The position numbers were made by a program, and so were the translations under genes. DNA of 64,000 bases, from NCBI GenBank assembly GCA_963680875.1, contig OY804584.1, positions 92,998,031 to 93,062,030 of the forward strand, read 5' to 3'. Below are positions 15,201-39,590 of the stretch, piece after piece (the stretch's first letter is position 1; the number at the start of each line of letters is the position of its first letter). The notes beneath the pieces were generated by a model that did no database searches, was not told where the DNA came from, and was given only the letters and a program-made list of their open reading frames with translations. The stretch is from Bathymodiolus brooksi. Its lineage: Eukaryota > Mollusca > Bivalvia > Mytilida > Modiolidae.

Positions 15201-18200
15201 TTATTATTTTTTTGCTGTTTCTCAACCGTCAAACTGAGATGAGGGAAAGTAGGGAATTGGGCAAGTAACTTCCCCTAATGACTCCAAAAGGATCTATTTT
15301 TGTAGTAAATATATTCTAAAAATGTAAAAAAAAAAATTTTTTTTATCAAAACTCCAATAATTTTTCTTGGGGGGGGGGGGGTAGTAGAGCCATATTTTGT
15401 GGGTCGATCGGAAAACAACATATCAATATCTTATGAATGGCCTAGTATAAAAGTAAATAAGAATATTCTAATTTGGCTTGTGTAAGAGAGACAAAAATTA
15501 TTTTATGGTGTAATCTCATACAAGGTCAAATCAAGTTCATTTATCTCCATACTAGTTAGAATCAAACTTGAAAAACCTAAAGCTATCAGTAAAAAAATTG
15601 TGACTTGCTATAACCCGAATTATAATTTTACTGAAGTTGGAACTGGAAAATGTAAATAGTTGATAGGATTCTTTTTTCTTTCAAACATTTGAAAAGAAGC
15701 TTATTGTGTACCCAATGTTGCCATTGTCTCTGGATTGTCCATTCTTCATTGCCCTACAGCTTTCTCTAACGTTTTTTTTTTAAATTTTATTCAAACAAAA
15801 CTAGCCAAAAATTGTCTGAGATATTGACCATACAGAGTTTGTGTATAAATTTGGTTTTAATATGTCAAGAAATCTATAGCAAAAACAAGAATTGATATGC
15901 ACAATCCCAGCTAATTGCTCATACATCACCATATATTAGATATAAAATTGATACCACTTAATCAAGGAGACCTCCCCAACTTCAAGTGTTAATGAAAAGT
16001 ACTGACATTAATCATATTCTCTGTAAGATAACCAAATTGTGTAGTATATGGTGACATTCCTTGGTTTGGGAGGCCAAATGTGACAGCTCCACTGTTGGCA
16101 TTCATTCCTGGCCATGCATTAGGTGGTGCTCCCCAGACATTGATCTGAGTTCCTGAGTAATTCACAGGATTAAAGGGACCATCAGGAATCTCTGGAGCAT
16201 GTGCTGAAAAGAGAAGAACATTTGTAATAATAAATTATTTCTAGGCTAATTGTATTAGGACATACAAGTAGGAAGTGTTTCTCTGCTTCCACAGTCATGA
16301 CACTCCACCTATATTGTGCGATATATTTATTGTGTCATTTCTTCATGATTACATTTTAAACGATGAGTGCTGATTCTAATTTAAATCCTTGTATCAAAAT
16401 GCACCATTGAATTTAAATTACGCCAGGAAAAACCAAGAATGATGTTAAGAATTAATATTCAAATAAATGTATTCTCCATCACTCCCTTAGAAAAACATTT
16501 CTTTCTCAATAAAAAAGTTGTTGGTAACGTGAGACAATCAAATGATTTTATGGATCATATCCATTTAATAAGAGGACCCTCGTGTTCGTGATCGTATGGT
16601 AATAGGATTTATAACTACCTATGCAATCAGTGCCTACCACTAAAATTTGAGTTTGAAATCCCCATCCATGGCAAGGTGTACTCATTTTGTGATAAACTTT
16701 GTCAGTGACTTGCGACAGGTCGGTGATTTTCGACGGGTACTCCCGTTTCCTACACCAATAAAACTCACCGCCACAATATAACTGAAATATTGTTAAAAAT
16801 GGCGTTAAACACCATAAACCTAAACCAAACCATCACACTGTTATCTCCCTTGGAAAAACATTAAACACTTATTAACCATAAATAAATTGTTGGTAACGTG
16901 AGACATTCAAATGATTTTATGGATTATTTCTATTTAATAAGACATCATACCTGGTCCTTCATAAGCACCCATATCTAATGTTGGAGAACTACTACTGGCC
17001 CAAGCTTCTTTTGGTGTTTTTACCATTGATTTTCTGGTAGGGGACCTGGCAGGAGATTTACTCTAAAGAAATAAAATACAAATTTCATTAGAATGCAAAT
17101 TCAAGTATCAAAGAGTTCATATATTAAGTACAATACAAATAATATTATACAAATACAGCCTTTCTATGAAGCCGATACAAGTTTATATTGACCTAAGAGA
17201 TGTATATCGACCGAGGACAATATATTTTACAAATAATATAATCAAATAAATCATTGGTCCTGACATTCATCCTCAATATCTCGTCCTTAAATGAATATTA
17301 TTTCATGCATTAGAGAATAGACCTCAACATTTTTTCTCGCTGGAGTTGCATTAGCATGGAACACGATTGAGGCTTAAATTTCCTCAAGAGGTATTATCTT
17401 TACCAAGTAAAATTCAGCTTATTTTTTTTGTATTCATTCATTCTTATTTGTTAAAGGGAGAAAAATATAATCCACGACACTATATAAATTTAACATCGTT
17501 ATTGTAAACCTTATTTCTGTATAATTTTTCTATATTGATGTACTTTAATTATTTACAACTGGGCATGAAATAAGCATTAAACAATCAATTTCTCTTATTT
17601 GTTAAAGGGAGACAATTCATTAAACTACATAAACTTAGGAAACATTACTTATATGCTCATTTCTGAACTTGTTCTTGTCATGAATATGCATGAAATATTT
17701 GACACTGAACTTTAAGCAACCAGCAATCTATCTTTCTTATTTCACAAATTTAACAAAAACAACTCTTACCCTTAAAGGTTTCTTTTTCATGGTTGATTTT
17801 CTAGTTTTCGATGTTGATCTGAGAGTTGATCCTGATGTTAATGTATTATCTGTTTCTAGGTCTGACGTCTCAAAGAAACTAGTATAATCATCTGTCGTGT
17901 AATCTGTAGTCGAGTGTTGGGGAGCACCGATATCTTCAACCATGAACTGCTTGGTGACAACATCACTTTCCCGCATGCCATCTCTATGAGAAATAGAATG
18001 TTATAAATTTGTTAGAATAAACATAATTTATTATAAATTTGTGAACAGGAAACTATCACATTTTTATTGGTCCATATACCCTAAAACTTTTTATCACAAA
18101 TATTTTCGCATACAACTTAAGAACATCTGATAATGTTTTTTCCCAAATGTCAATGACTAATCACCACACCACATCAACAAAAAAATAATGAGGACTCTTA

Positions 18201-21200
18201 CAATAAAATAAATGTTTCTTAAATCACATATTTAAATGAAGTTAATGAGACAGAATTAAAGTAATTTGCTTTTATTTACACTTACCTGGCAACAGCAATT
18301 GCCTTCAGAACTCGTTTACCAGGTTTCAATGTAAATGGACCTACATATTTAAATGTAACCTCTCTCCCTCCAATCTTTCTCTGGAAGGAAGATGGCTTGT
18401 TCCCATCTGAGGTAAAATAAATTTTACATTCTGGGGTATCTAAAACAATAAAATAAAATATATTATTAAGTTACTTTCTGGCTAAAGTGTATGAGTGAGT
18501 AGGAAGGGAGTTCCTAAATAATGAGATCTAATCAAAATAACCAAAAGATGCTTGTTAGATCTATTTAATTTGTTAATTTGTCAATTCACTTAAACCTGAC
18601 AATATTCAGGATTTGTACTGGCTGACAACCATATCTCACTATCAGTCGTGAATAGAGTGATTATTCTACAATCAATCAATCAATCAATCAAATGTTTACA
18701 CATTATCAATGTATGTAATCAATTATAATTGTACTTCAGTTACCATGAAGACCAGATTTTCCTGAATAAGTCAAGTCTAATTGGAACTTTGTGTTGAATG
18801 CAGGCCTTTCAATAAGGGGCAATACCAGGTACTTTTACCAGCCTTAAATGGTCTTTGTTACCTCCTGATTTTTAAGAGTGTTGTATAAGATATTAATGAA
18901 AATTGTTCAAATTTTGATAAAAAGTAGCGACTGCAAATAGTGCAGTACTGGTGCACTTGAACATTTTTTGAAAGACCTGAATGGGGTATTTTATACATAT
19001 ATATACTAGTAAAATAGTTTCTACATAAGATATTTTGGCAGTCCATGCAATTTGTGTATTAATAAGTAATGTTAGTGACCAGCTGTCTGTAACAAAAACA
19101 AAGCATCACAGCATGATATTACAAGCCTGTGACTTGCGTCAAATCAACTCCAATAATATATATGGAAGACTCAGATCGACGTCCAGTCTCTTATTGACGT
19201 CCAATCCTCAAATCCATGTCCGATTTCTACATCACAGACATCTGTAGCTCAGATCAATGTCCTTTTTTCAAATTCTCAAATGTATGGCTGATTCTCAATT
19301 TTTCAAAATGACGTCAATGATGTCACTGATTTATCCTCTAACCCTAACCCTAACCAATAAATCGGACATAGATCTGAGATTATTGAAAGGATGCAGATTT
19401 GAGAATATACCCTTAAATTGGACTGTGATTTGAGACAATGACGTCAGTGTATGCCGATTTGAGGAGTGGGCACTGATTTGAGTCCGGATGCTGATCTGAG
19501 TCTACCATATATATAGCAAGTGTATGCCTTATAAATCAAATAACTGACTAGTTAAAACTGAAATGGTAGGTCACTGTAACTCCAAATAGCGAGGTTCAAC
19601 CCTATGTATACATGTATTTATAAATAGTAATCAACAATCATCCCAATGAAAATATTTGATCAGTTGAAAACGATACAATACACAAAAAATAAATAAAATG
19701 CATAGATTAAATATATCTATTTTTGTTATCAAATTACTAATAAACTAAGTACATGATTATTGCTGATCAATACATTTTATCTAATAATTAAAACAACTAG
19801 AAAAAAAACTTATTTGAACACCGATACAATTTTGACTGACAATGACAAGTTTGATTTCATCTATATCTAACTTCTAAGACTTGACCTCTGACCTCTGGGC
19901 TAGCCATGCTATTATTAGCTTCTAGACAATCTACAATTTACATGCAGACTTGCCTGTCTGTAAAGCAATAAAAGTTTTGGTGTCAATGTTTGAACCAAGG
20001 ACACCCAGTTTTGGACGACGTAAAGGAACAATCATTGGAATGGCAACTCCTCCGCTGAATGGCATGGTTGTTGAAGATGAGTGACTGATGACAAAATATG
20101 AGATAACCTACGTCGTAAATTTTCAATAAAAGCTCACTTTTCTTAATTCTGAAGAAAAAGATATTTTCTGATGATGCTTATGATTCATAAAGTTAATGAG
20201 CAAGGACGTATCCATACCCTTAAATGAACAAAAAAGAAAATACAAACATGAACTGCTGAAAATCACTAAATGATCAATAGCAATGTAATGCATCTTTTAT
20301 TTTGGTTTCCCAACTAAACGTCAACTAAATGATAGTCCTCATAATTTAAAAATATATGTAGGTTTAAATCAGTGTCATTGCAAGAAGAGGTGTGAATGTT
20401 GTTAAGTCAACTTTTTCCTGCAGTCCTCTATTTTCAGAACCTAGATAGCTAGAACACTGTAAATATATATCAAATTGAAATATTGTGCTGAATTAAAGTA
20501 ATATGAAAGGCAAATATCGTGGAATTGTTTTATTAAATATTTTCACTTAATATGTCACTTAATTTTAACTAAAATTAAAGTAAAATCAACTGCATAACAT
20601 TAAAAATCCGCTCAAAAGCAGATTTTAAGAGCAAATCGCAAAATATTTGACAGCAGATAATTCTGTTTTCCCGTACAGTAATGCAAATGATATGCGTGGA
20701 ACCCAAGATTTGAACTCTTTCAGTTGATGAAAAAAATGTTGGATGCAAGTAAAAATATATTCTGTGTGTACCACATAAGAATGCGTGCTTACCTCAGCCA
20801 CCATGATTGTTTATCTTTTCGTCACGAGGTCATGATCGACAATCATCGGAACAAAACAACTGAAAGTTAATCAGTCTCCACAACAATGGCAAGGATGATA
20901 AACATGCACACAGATTTGTAGATTTCTAATTGTTGGGAACATATTTCGACTTGAAACATGCATGAATAGCTTAGTTAAGGTACCGCCGTATTCCAAATTG
21001 AATTTTCAGGGAAAACACTTCTTCACCCAAAACTGGTGTAATATTACTTTAATACAGTAAAGACAGAACATTTAGTTTATTCCTTTGAGTAATTCAAAAT
21101 AAGTTAACTGAGCCTTTTAAAACACTGGAAAAAAATCAGGTGTGAGATCTGTCTGAGACTATCTGTACAAAATCATGTGATTTCAGATCTAAATTACATA

Positions 21201-21363
21201 TACATTTTTTGTATTTACCTGTAACTAATTCTATTAATGTTGTGGTATCAATTGATGTCTTTACAATACCAGGTACATGTCTACGTAGTGGTATTATCTG
21301 AGGTGGACAAACAGCACCAGCACTTGGCATTCTAACAACTTATTACACAAATCTCAGAACTGT
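116..21363 (-). CDS. DZANK1-like N-terminal domain joined to annexin core (gene model, 3' end outside window)
   Basis: Twelve coding exons join in frame: 21330-21219, 18439-18286, 17983-17770, 17062-16951, 16203-16007, 14612-14447, 13240-13137, 12379-12304, 9241-9090, 3088-3007, 2185-2091, 229-116, giving 526 codons so far. Every acceptor is AG, every donor GT, and the phases agree at each junction. Residues about 30-103 look like the chitobiase/Fn3-associated domain that opens DZANK1 ([17 protein letters not shown], then a Phe-Lys-Tyr strand and [10 protein letters not shown]). Residues 104-197 are Ser/Thr/Lys-rich, 198-378 are unrecognised, and 379-429 are a Lys/Pro-rich linker. Residues 430-526 are annexin: the N-terminal lead, repeat 1 with calcium loop MKGLGTDE and a downstream acidic residue, and the start of repeat 2. 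Annexins bind acidic membranes through calcium. I saw no zinc ribbons or ankyrin repeats, which DZANK1 normally has. Two adjacent genes remain possible, but no stop, polyA signal or new start is needed anywhere between them. Confidence 0.65.
292..404 (-). repeat. SINE family A fragment
   Basis: Reverse-oriented 3' part of the tRNA-derived SINE seen complete at 58673-58935 (GTGTTTAATGTCAC, ATATTTCAGTTATA, GGTGGAGGAAACC). The tRNA-like head is missing. The rest of the intron from 230 to 1410 shows nothing else I can support. Confidence 0.7.
1411..1779. mobile_element. CAGT-ended MITE with internal 32-bp minisatellite
   Basis: Left end TA/CAGTCAAATC, right end GGTTTGACTG/TA: inverted ends beginning CAGT, flanked by TA, as in Tc1/mariner-type elements. 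There is no coding capacity. The middle is a tandem array (1427-1650), and the right half repeats GGGCA...TGCCC motifs of the ends. Confidence 0.65.
1427..1650. repeat. Minisatellite, 7 x 32 bp
   Basis: Seven nearly identical 32-bp units starting AAAGGGCATCTCTATAAC. The first unit has ACC for ATC. The array lies inside the MITE 1411-1779. Confidence 0.95.
2091..2185 (-). CDS. Fusion gene exon 11: annexin repeat 1
   Basis: Acceptor CTAACAG before 2185, donor GTAAGAG after 2091, 95 nt. It encodes [20 protein letters not shown] and [12 protein letters not shown], a canonical annexin repeat helix B-C region. Its 5' end and acceptor are tandemly duplicated upstream (see 2155-2360). Confidence 0.88.
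2155..2360. repeat. Tandem duplication of an annexin exon 5' end
   Basis: AACACATTGATGATAGAATC recurs at 2155, 2234 and (changed) 2335. The repeated piece covers the first codons of exon 11, its acceptor and about 50 bases of intron. The second copy keeps a usable-looking acceptor (CTACCAG/GTACTGATG); the third is damaged. Confidence 0.9.
2663..2810. repeat. Foldback MITE
   Basis: About 45-bp imperfect inverted arms: left TATAGTGTGTTGGTACA to GTCTTGTCTGTTGC, right ACAACAGACTCGAC to TGTACCACCACACTA. The ~55-bp centre is richer in CG than its surroundings. No coding capacity. Confidence 0.75.
3007..3088 (-). CDS. Fusion gene exon 10: annexin lead and start of repeat 1
   Basis: Acceptor TTGCTTCAG before 3088, donor GTAAGC after 3007, 82 nt. 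It encodes [20 protein letters not shown] and RNAMKGL. This is the characteristic annexin sequence just before and into repeat 1. The split Gly codon rejoins with exon 11 to make the calcium loop GLGTDE. Confidence 0.85.
3426..3577. mobile_element. Short MITE, one-unit relative of the giant 48-bp array element
   Basis: Aligns over its length with the ends of the element at 45261-54895: TAGTCCCCCTCTTAATAGACC, GTGATGAAAAAGTGGCCTTA, then one diverged copy of the 48-bp unit (3491-3540), then an inverted end with a G-run. It shows what the large element looked like before expansion. Confidence 0.75.
3978..4009 (+). repeat. Single 30-bp minisatellite unit
   Basis: One AAAAGACAGACAATACATTG GCTAAAGG unit left of element copy 1, identical to the units of the arrays at 4866 and 7680. 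Confidence 0.8.
4012..4870. repeat. Dispersed AGGTGAGCT-type element, copy 1
   Basis: Begins CTAGAGGCTCCCAGGAGCCT and ...GCTCACCTGG, ends GGCCTTTGGCCAGGTGAGCT followed by A-rich DNA, so the ends can pair. Inside are GCCATCTTG motifs and TTCAGAGGAGAAGAT motifs shared with 5223-7680 and 56531-57593. No convincing ORF. It is flanked on both sides by the same 30-bp minisatellite unit. Confidence 0.7.
4866..5221 (+). repeat. Minisatellite, about 12 x 28-30 bp
   Basis: About twelve units of AAAAAAGACAGACAATACAT plus TGGCTAAAGG, two of them shortened to 28 bp, some with GGTTAAAGG or GACAAAC. It lies exactly between two AGGTGAGCT-type elements. Confidence 0.95.
5223..7680. repeat. Dispersed AGGTGAGCT-type element, copy 2, internally expanded
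   Basis: Begins CTAGAGGCTCCCAGGAGCCT, ends CCCTTTGGGTCAGGTGAGCT. Copy 2 is longer than copy 1 because a ~312-bp piece is tandemly repeated (see 6100-7150) and a shorter GGGCAATAACTCCAA/GATCTTGACATGCTG piece recurs at about 5690, 5840, 7150, 7300 and 7460. No credible protein. Confidence 0.7.
6100..7150. repeat. Tandem repeat, about 3.3 x 312 bp
   Basis: The block with GCGGCCATCTTGG, AAAGGGGACCACCTAAGGAT, AGCAAAGTTTGGTTGAGATT and CTAATTTGCATAATCGGTCA recurs with a period near 312 bp. Clearest copies start at about 6407, 6713 and 7025; a diverged first copy lies near 6110. Confidence 0.85.
7680..7838 (+). repeat. Minisatellite, about 5 x 30 bp
   Basis: Same 30-bp unit as 4866-5221, immediately right of element copy 2. 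It ends in a degenerate unit (AAAGACAAACAACGTTC). Confidence 0.95.
7870..7985. repeat. Dispersed repeat with CTCCAC.AGTGGCATCCG core
   Basis: Shares GAGCAATACGAAC, GGTAA(A/G)CA and CTCCACAAGTGGCATCCG with 28333-28437 and, inverted, with 61318-61435. It may be a relic of a coding transposon, but no frame survives. 7986-8700 holds nothing else I recognise. Confidence 0.55.
8706..9040 (+). repeat. SINE family B
   Basis: tRNA-like head (ATGGTTAGCATACTCACCTC, GTAGGTTCAAGAC) followed by a body with TGTCAGAGTGGAGCGAAAAG, CAGTAAGATACCACTATAAA and a CATCATCATTATCATCTCAT tail region. Related copies are at 37690-38030, 39057-39385 and 41590-41870 (inverted). This copy ends about 50 bases from the exon at 9090. 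Confidence 0.7.
9090..9241 (-). CDS. Fusion gene exon 9, Lys/Pro linker
   Basis: Acceptor TTTCCCAG before 9241, donor GTATTA after 9090, 152 nt. It encodes a Lys/Pro/Glu-rich linker ([28 protein letters not shown]) and ends [13 protein letters not shown] at phase 0. This is the junction exon: the next exon in phase is the annexin lead at 3088, 6 kb away. Confidence 0.65.
9242..12303. other. Fusion gene intron 8, mostly featureless AT-rich DNA
   Basis: Apart from the tandem repeat at 11409-11700, I find no gene, RNA or bounded transposon here. Poly-A, poly-T and C-runs are present (10081-10092, 10999-11014). Confidence 0.6.
11409..11700. repeat. Tandem repeat, about 3 x 92-98 bp
   Basis: ATTTTTGTAAATAACTAA, AAAAAATATGACTTT, TTCAGATAATAAACAGC and CATGCCATCTC recur three times, the third copy diverging after AAAAATATGG. 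Confidence 0.9.
12304..12379 (-). CDS. Fusion gene exon 8
   Basis: Acceptor TTATTTCAG before 12379, donor GTAAGTG after 12304, 76 nt. It encodes [20 protein letters not shown] then KPGVP. Alternating hydrophobics after the acidic turn suggest a beta hairpin that completes the small domain begun in exon 7. Confidence 0.65.
13137..13240 (-). CDS. Fusion gene exon 7, unrecognised helical segment
   Basis: Acceptor TTTTTCAG before 13240, donor GTATAA after 13137, 104 nt. It encodes [20 protein letters not shown] and [15 protein letters not shown]. The heptad-like pattern of Ile, Leu, Met and Phe suggests helices. It leads directly into the acidic exon at 12379. Confidence 0.65.
14103..14275 (+). 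repeat. SINE family A, shortened
   Basis: Head with tRNA-like box B (GTGAGTTCGAATCCCAC), GTGTACACGATACAACATTA and GTCAGTGACTTGTGA, then a jump straight to GTTAAACACCATAACC; the middle of the body is deleted. Confidence 0.75.
14447..14612 (-). CDS. Fusion gene exon 6, Pro-rich
   Basis: Acceptor TTATGTAG before 14612, donor GTAAGC after 14447, 166 nt. It encodes [20 protein letters not shown], then a Lys/Glu/Pro-rich run ([19 protein letters not shown]). The first half may be structured; the second is probably disordered. Confidence 0.65.
16007..16203 (-). CDS. Fusion gene exon 5, unrecognised region
   Basis: Acceptor TCTCTTTTCAG before 16203; I place the donor at GTCAGT after 16007, which gives phase 0 and fits the next exon. 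It encodes a Gly/Pro/Asn-rich stretch ([17 protein letters not shown], then [18 protein letters not shown]). Without splicing the frame closes 12 bases later, so this donor decides whether the gene ends here or continues. I do not recognise the domain. Confidence 0.6.
16575..16830 (+). repeat. SINE family A
   Basis: Nearly complete: GTGATCGTATGGTA head, AATCAGTGCCTACCACTA, GTCAGTGACTTGCGACAGGT, CTCCCGTTTCC, AACTCACCGCCACAATATAA and GCGTTAAACACCATAAACC tail. Confidence 0.8.
16951..17062 (-). CDS. Fusion gene exon 4
   Basis: Acceptor TTCTTTAG before 17062, donor GTATGA after 16951, 112 nt. It encodes [20 protein letters not shown] and then [17 protein letters not shown]. The SPxR and TP motifs could be phosphorylation sites, but this is low-complexity linker sequence. 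Confidence 0.7.
17770..17983 (-). CDS. Fusion gene exon 3
   Basis: Acceptor CATAG before 17983, donor GTAAGAG after 17770, 214 nt. It finishes the domain strand ([18 protein letters not shown]) and continues into a Ser/Thr/Asp-rich segment ending in a basic patch ([16 protein letters not shown]). It looks like a disordered linker. Confidence 0.75.
18286..18439 (-). CDS. Fusion gene exon 2: chitobiase/Fn3-associated domain
   Basis: Acceptor TTTTAG before 18439, donor GTAAG after 18286, 154 nt. It completes Asp from the split codon and encodes [17 protein letters not shown], an Arg/Lys-rich turn, [20 protein letters not shown] and IAVA. The DGxxP turn and the hydrophobic strands are typical of the Fn3-associated/chitobiase C-terminal-like fold found at the start of DZANK1. 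Confidence 0.8.
19157..19513. mobile_element. TIR element containing telomere-like repeats
   Basis: Ends TATATATGGAAGACTCAGAT and (inverted) TATATATGGTAGACTCAGAT, followed inside by several GACGTC, AATC(A/T)GAGT and CTCAAATC motifs. No coding capacity. Near the centre (about 19334-19356) is ACCCTAACCCTAACC, three telomere-type units. Confidence 0.7.
19954..20084 (-). CDS. Fusion gene exon 1b (alternative first coding exon, GC donor)
   Basis: Minus-strand ATG at 20065-20063 opens [17 protein letters not shown] and continues to [13 protein letters not shown]. From ATG to donor it is 112 nt, exactly the length of exon 1a, and it is clearly a diverged copy (shared MP..G.V..P.I.PLRR, IDT.T.I.L.TG). 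The donor reads CAG/GCAAGT, a GC-AG intron. Phase 1 fits the exon at 18439, so 1a and 1b look mutually exclusive. An acceptor (TTTTGTCATCAG) before 20084 would give a 19-nt 5'UTR piece. A possible upstream leader exon ends at 20793 with ATG GTG GCT GAG then GTAAGC; spliced here, its ATG would be an out-of-frame uORF. Confidence 0.65.
21219..21363 (-). CDS. Fusion gene exon 1a (first coding exon)
   Basis: Minus-strand ATG at 21330-21328 opens 37 codons plus one base, beginning [17 protein letters not shown] and ending at donor GTAAAT after base 21219. A good acceptor (TTTTTCTCCACAG) precedes 21363, so this exon probably has 33 nt of 5'UTR and at least one noncoding exon upstream, which I could not place. 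The CPPQIIPLR stretch resembles the start of DZANK1. The phase (1) matches the exon at 18439. Confidence 0.75.
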
Positions 21364-21484
21364 CTGTGGAGAAAAAGACATTAATATTACATATAAAACA
21401 GCATCAACACTTGACATTCTAACAACTTATTACACAAATCTCAAAACTGTCTGTAGAGTAAAAGACATTAATATTACATATATA
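21311..21484. repeat. 87-bp tandem duplication over the fusion gene start codon
   Basis: The segment from inside exon 1a through its ATG, 5'UTR and acceptor is repeated once 87 bp upstream (21398-21484). The copy reads ATGTCAAGTGTTGATGCT in place of ATGCCAAGTGCTGGTGCT and keeps a degenerate acceptor, so it is a decayed second start exon. Confidence 0.9.
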
Positions 21485-23720
21485 AAATAATATATCACTG
21501 ATATGATCTAATATATTTCATTCAACATCAATAAAACTGACTGCCACGATATTACTGAAATATTGTTGAAAGTGGCATTTAACATCATAACCCTAACCCC
21601 ATTTCATTGAGCAAAAGTTAGAAGGGACATGATGGAAAAAGGGGGATCAAGTTTTCACAATTCACGAAATGCTCACAACATGCACTAAGTATAACACATT
21701 TCTCATACAACACGAGCATACTTTCTCTTGTATTAACAAACCTAATGTGATAAAGAATGACATGTTGCATATTGATAGTTTATGGTGGGTACTCCAGTAA
21801 CTCAATCAATAAAGGTGGCTGCCACAATACAACTGAAACTAGGGGCTCACCTGAGGCTCCTCAGTCTATCACTCACCTGATTATTCAGTCACAATTTGCA
21901 TTCAAACACATCATATTTCAGATAAACCTCTAACAAGTACATGTATGTCATCATCTTTCATCAAAACGTAACTCCTGTATCTCATTTGGTGGCAAAATGT
22001 AACTTTATTGGGTCTGAATGTACCTTTTCCATCAAGCAGTGTTCACATGGTCAACTGACTGAGGACAGGAGTAATGGCGAAAAATTCAAAGTTAATTTTG
22101 GTCAAAATACATCTTTAACTGCTTAAAACCATGTGTTGATTTAAAGATTCTTTTTCACAAATTAATTATTTATGAGATGGTTAATTTTCACTCAAAAATA
22201 GACATTTTACTGAGCTAAAAAATTAACTTAAAATGTTTAATTGTAGAAAGTTATGTGTCAATTTGTTATTTTATTATCAGGAATTTGCTAACATTTCTCA
22301 CAGGCACTTGGGTCCAGGATTTTTTCTTCTTCAATTTTATCAATAAAATGTAGATACATTGTATTAGGAAAATGGGGCATAGTTCATAAAGGCATTTATT
22401 TCACAACGAAGCATGTCAAACGGGTTCATATACGTTTTAGATGCACATTTTATTGATAAAATTGAAGAAAAAAAAAAATCCTGGACCCCAAGTGCCTGTG
22501 AAATTTCTGTCTTTCTGACAACGTTTCCTACAGTACATGTAGATTATACAATGAGTCCTCATTACCGGAGACAACTAAAATGTGATGCATCAAATTTGTT
22601 GAGGAATCTTGTGTTATAATTGTTTGTTTCTAAATAAAGTTTATTGTATTGTATTAATGTTAGCTAACTCTTGTTTTGAACACTAGTCTAGTCTATGACA
22701 TATACATGTTGTATTGTTATATGTACCATACATTGAATCAATATTTGTTTTATTTGTAACTCTCTGCGTCTTCGGGGGCCCTTAATTGGAACAATAAAAT
22801 TATTATTATTATTATACATGTACATTGCAACAAATTTGCTATGTACGAATCTAAATGTAGAAAAAAAACCAGGGCTATGATTAATGATCCCGGTGATTTC
22901 CTAGAAATTTTCAATAGGATTAACTTCCTTCTTCTTCTGTTTGTATCAGCTTCCTTTAGTAGGAACACCATGGATTTTCCATGTACATTTTGTATTTTGG
23001 GGCGTGGGGAAATTTTTTTTTAACTAACAAATTACTTTTAGTGCACTAGTATAACAGTGAATTTAAATCTTAACACAAATTTTTTTAAGCTATGTCATGT
23101 CAAGTTTGTATGTAACATTTATTAACCGGCTTATCAAAATATTTTCTTACCTATTCCCTATTAAAAATAAGAGAAATAATCTAAAATTTATGCTAATATA
23201 GCCATACAGATTTTTTGGGTTAAATTTAAAATATAAAATACAACAAACTTTATTTTAAATTTAAAAGATAAAATACAGGAATTTATGTTATGTTTAAAAG
23301 GTAAAATTCACAGAAAGATTTTGGAGGCCTCGATTTTGGCTACATTGAAATTTCAGGAGGATGTCAGACTCAGTGTAATCTCGTTGAGATTAGGATTCCG
23401 AAGAAATTTTCTGTCTGTATCTTATTATTTTCTAGATACCTCTGAGTACACACTGGACATTATGGACCTATCATTTCAGATATAGTCTATAGAATAGAGT
23501 GCACTATTATTCTCGAATCTACAAACAAAATGTGATTGAACATGTTTGAATTGCCAAAAATATACCTTAGACAATCAAAACTATGTTTTTTCATTTGTTT
23601 TTGCTTTACAAAAAATATTCATTACTTGTGTTTTACCTTTTACTTAGTTGCACATGTACATATTTTCTTTACATACAAATTAAATTTTGTGTTTTGAAAA
23701 TATTTATGTGTTGTCAGGCC
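21364..23720. other. Intergenic space between divergent genes
   Basis: Between the minus-strand fusion gene and plus-strand NACA. It holds a SINE A tail (about 21533-21597), the 5' end of an AGGTGAGCT-type repeat (about 21836-21890), a foldback (22290-22510) and a (TTA)n stretch at 22799-22815. The missing noncoding exon(s) of the fusion gene may lie here, but I could not identify them. Confidence 0.6.
22290..22510. repeat. Foldback, ~60-bp arms
   Basis: Left TTTCTCACAGGCACTTGGGT to TTCAATTTTATCAATAAAAT; right ATTTTATTGATAAAATTGAA to CCAAGTGCCTGTGAAATT, with an ~80-base loop. Confidence 0.8.
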
Positions 23721-23721
23721 G

Positions 23722-23789
23722 CCAATAGACGAAATCTACCTCTTTCTGTGAAGAACGCGCACCTGCCGGAAGTTGTTTCCCGGAAATTT

Positions 23790-23796
<7 letters not shown>
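23722..23796 (+). promoter_or_regulatory. NACA: Probable NACA core promoter (CCAAT box, ETS-type site, TOP start)
   Basis: CCAAT at 23722-23726, CCGGAAGT (ETS/GABP-type) at 23766-23773 and a second CCGGAAA at 23780-23786 precede a pyrimidine tract CCTTTTC at 23790-23796. Translation-apparatus genes typically start transcription at such a tract (5'TOP) with ETS sites just upstream. No TATA box. The placement is inferred. Confidence 0.55.

Positions 23797-39590
<15,794 letters not shown>

Noticed and set aside
20801..20834. Plus-strand ATG in a strong context (GCCACCATGATTG)
   Set aside because: The frame closes after ten codons and the same site reads better on the minus strand as a leader exon end (GAG/GTAAGC).
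9242..21218. Zinc-ribbon and ankyrin exons expected for a full DZANK1
   Set aside because: I searched the minus strand between the exons for paired CxxC motifs and ankyrin-like TPLH sequences and found none, so the gene is called DZANK1-like only for its N-terminus.
22413..22619. 68-codon plus-strand frame with AATAAA downstream
   Set aside because: Part of it is the right arm of a foldback; no recognisable protein and no upstream exon.
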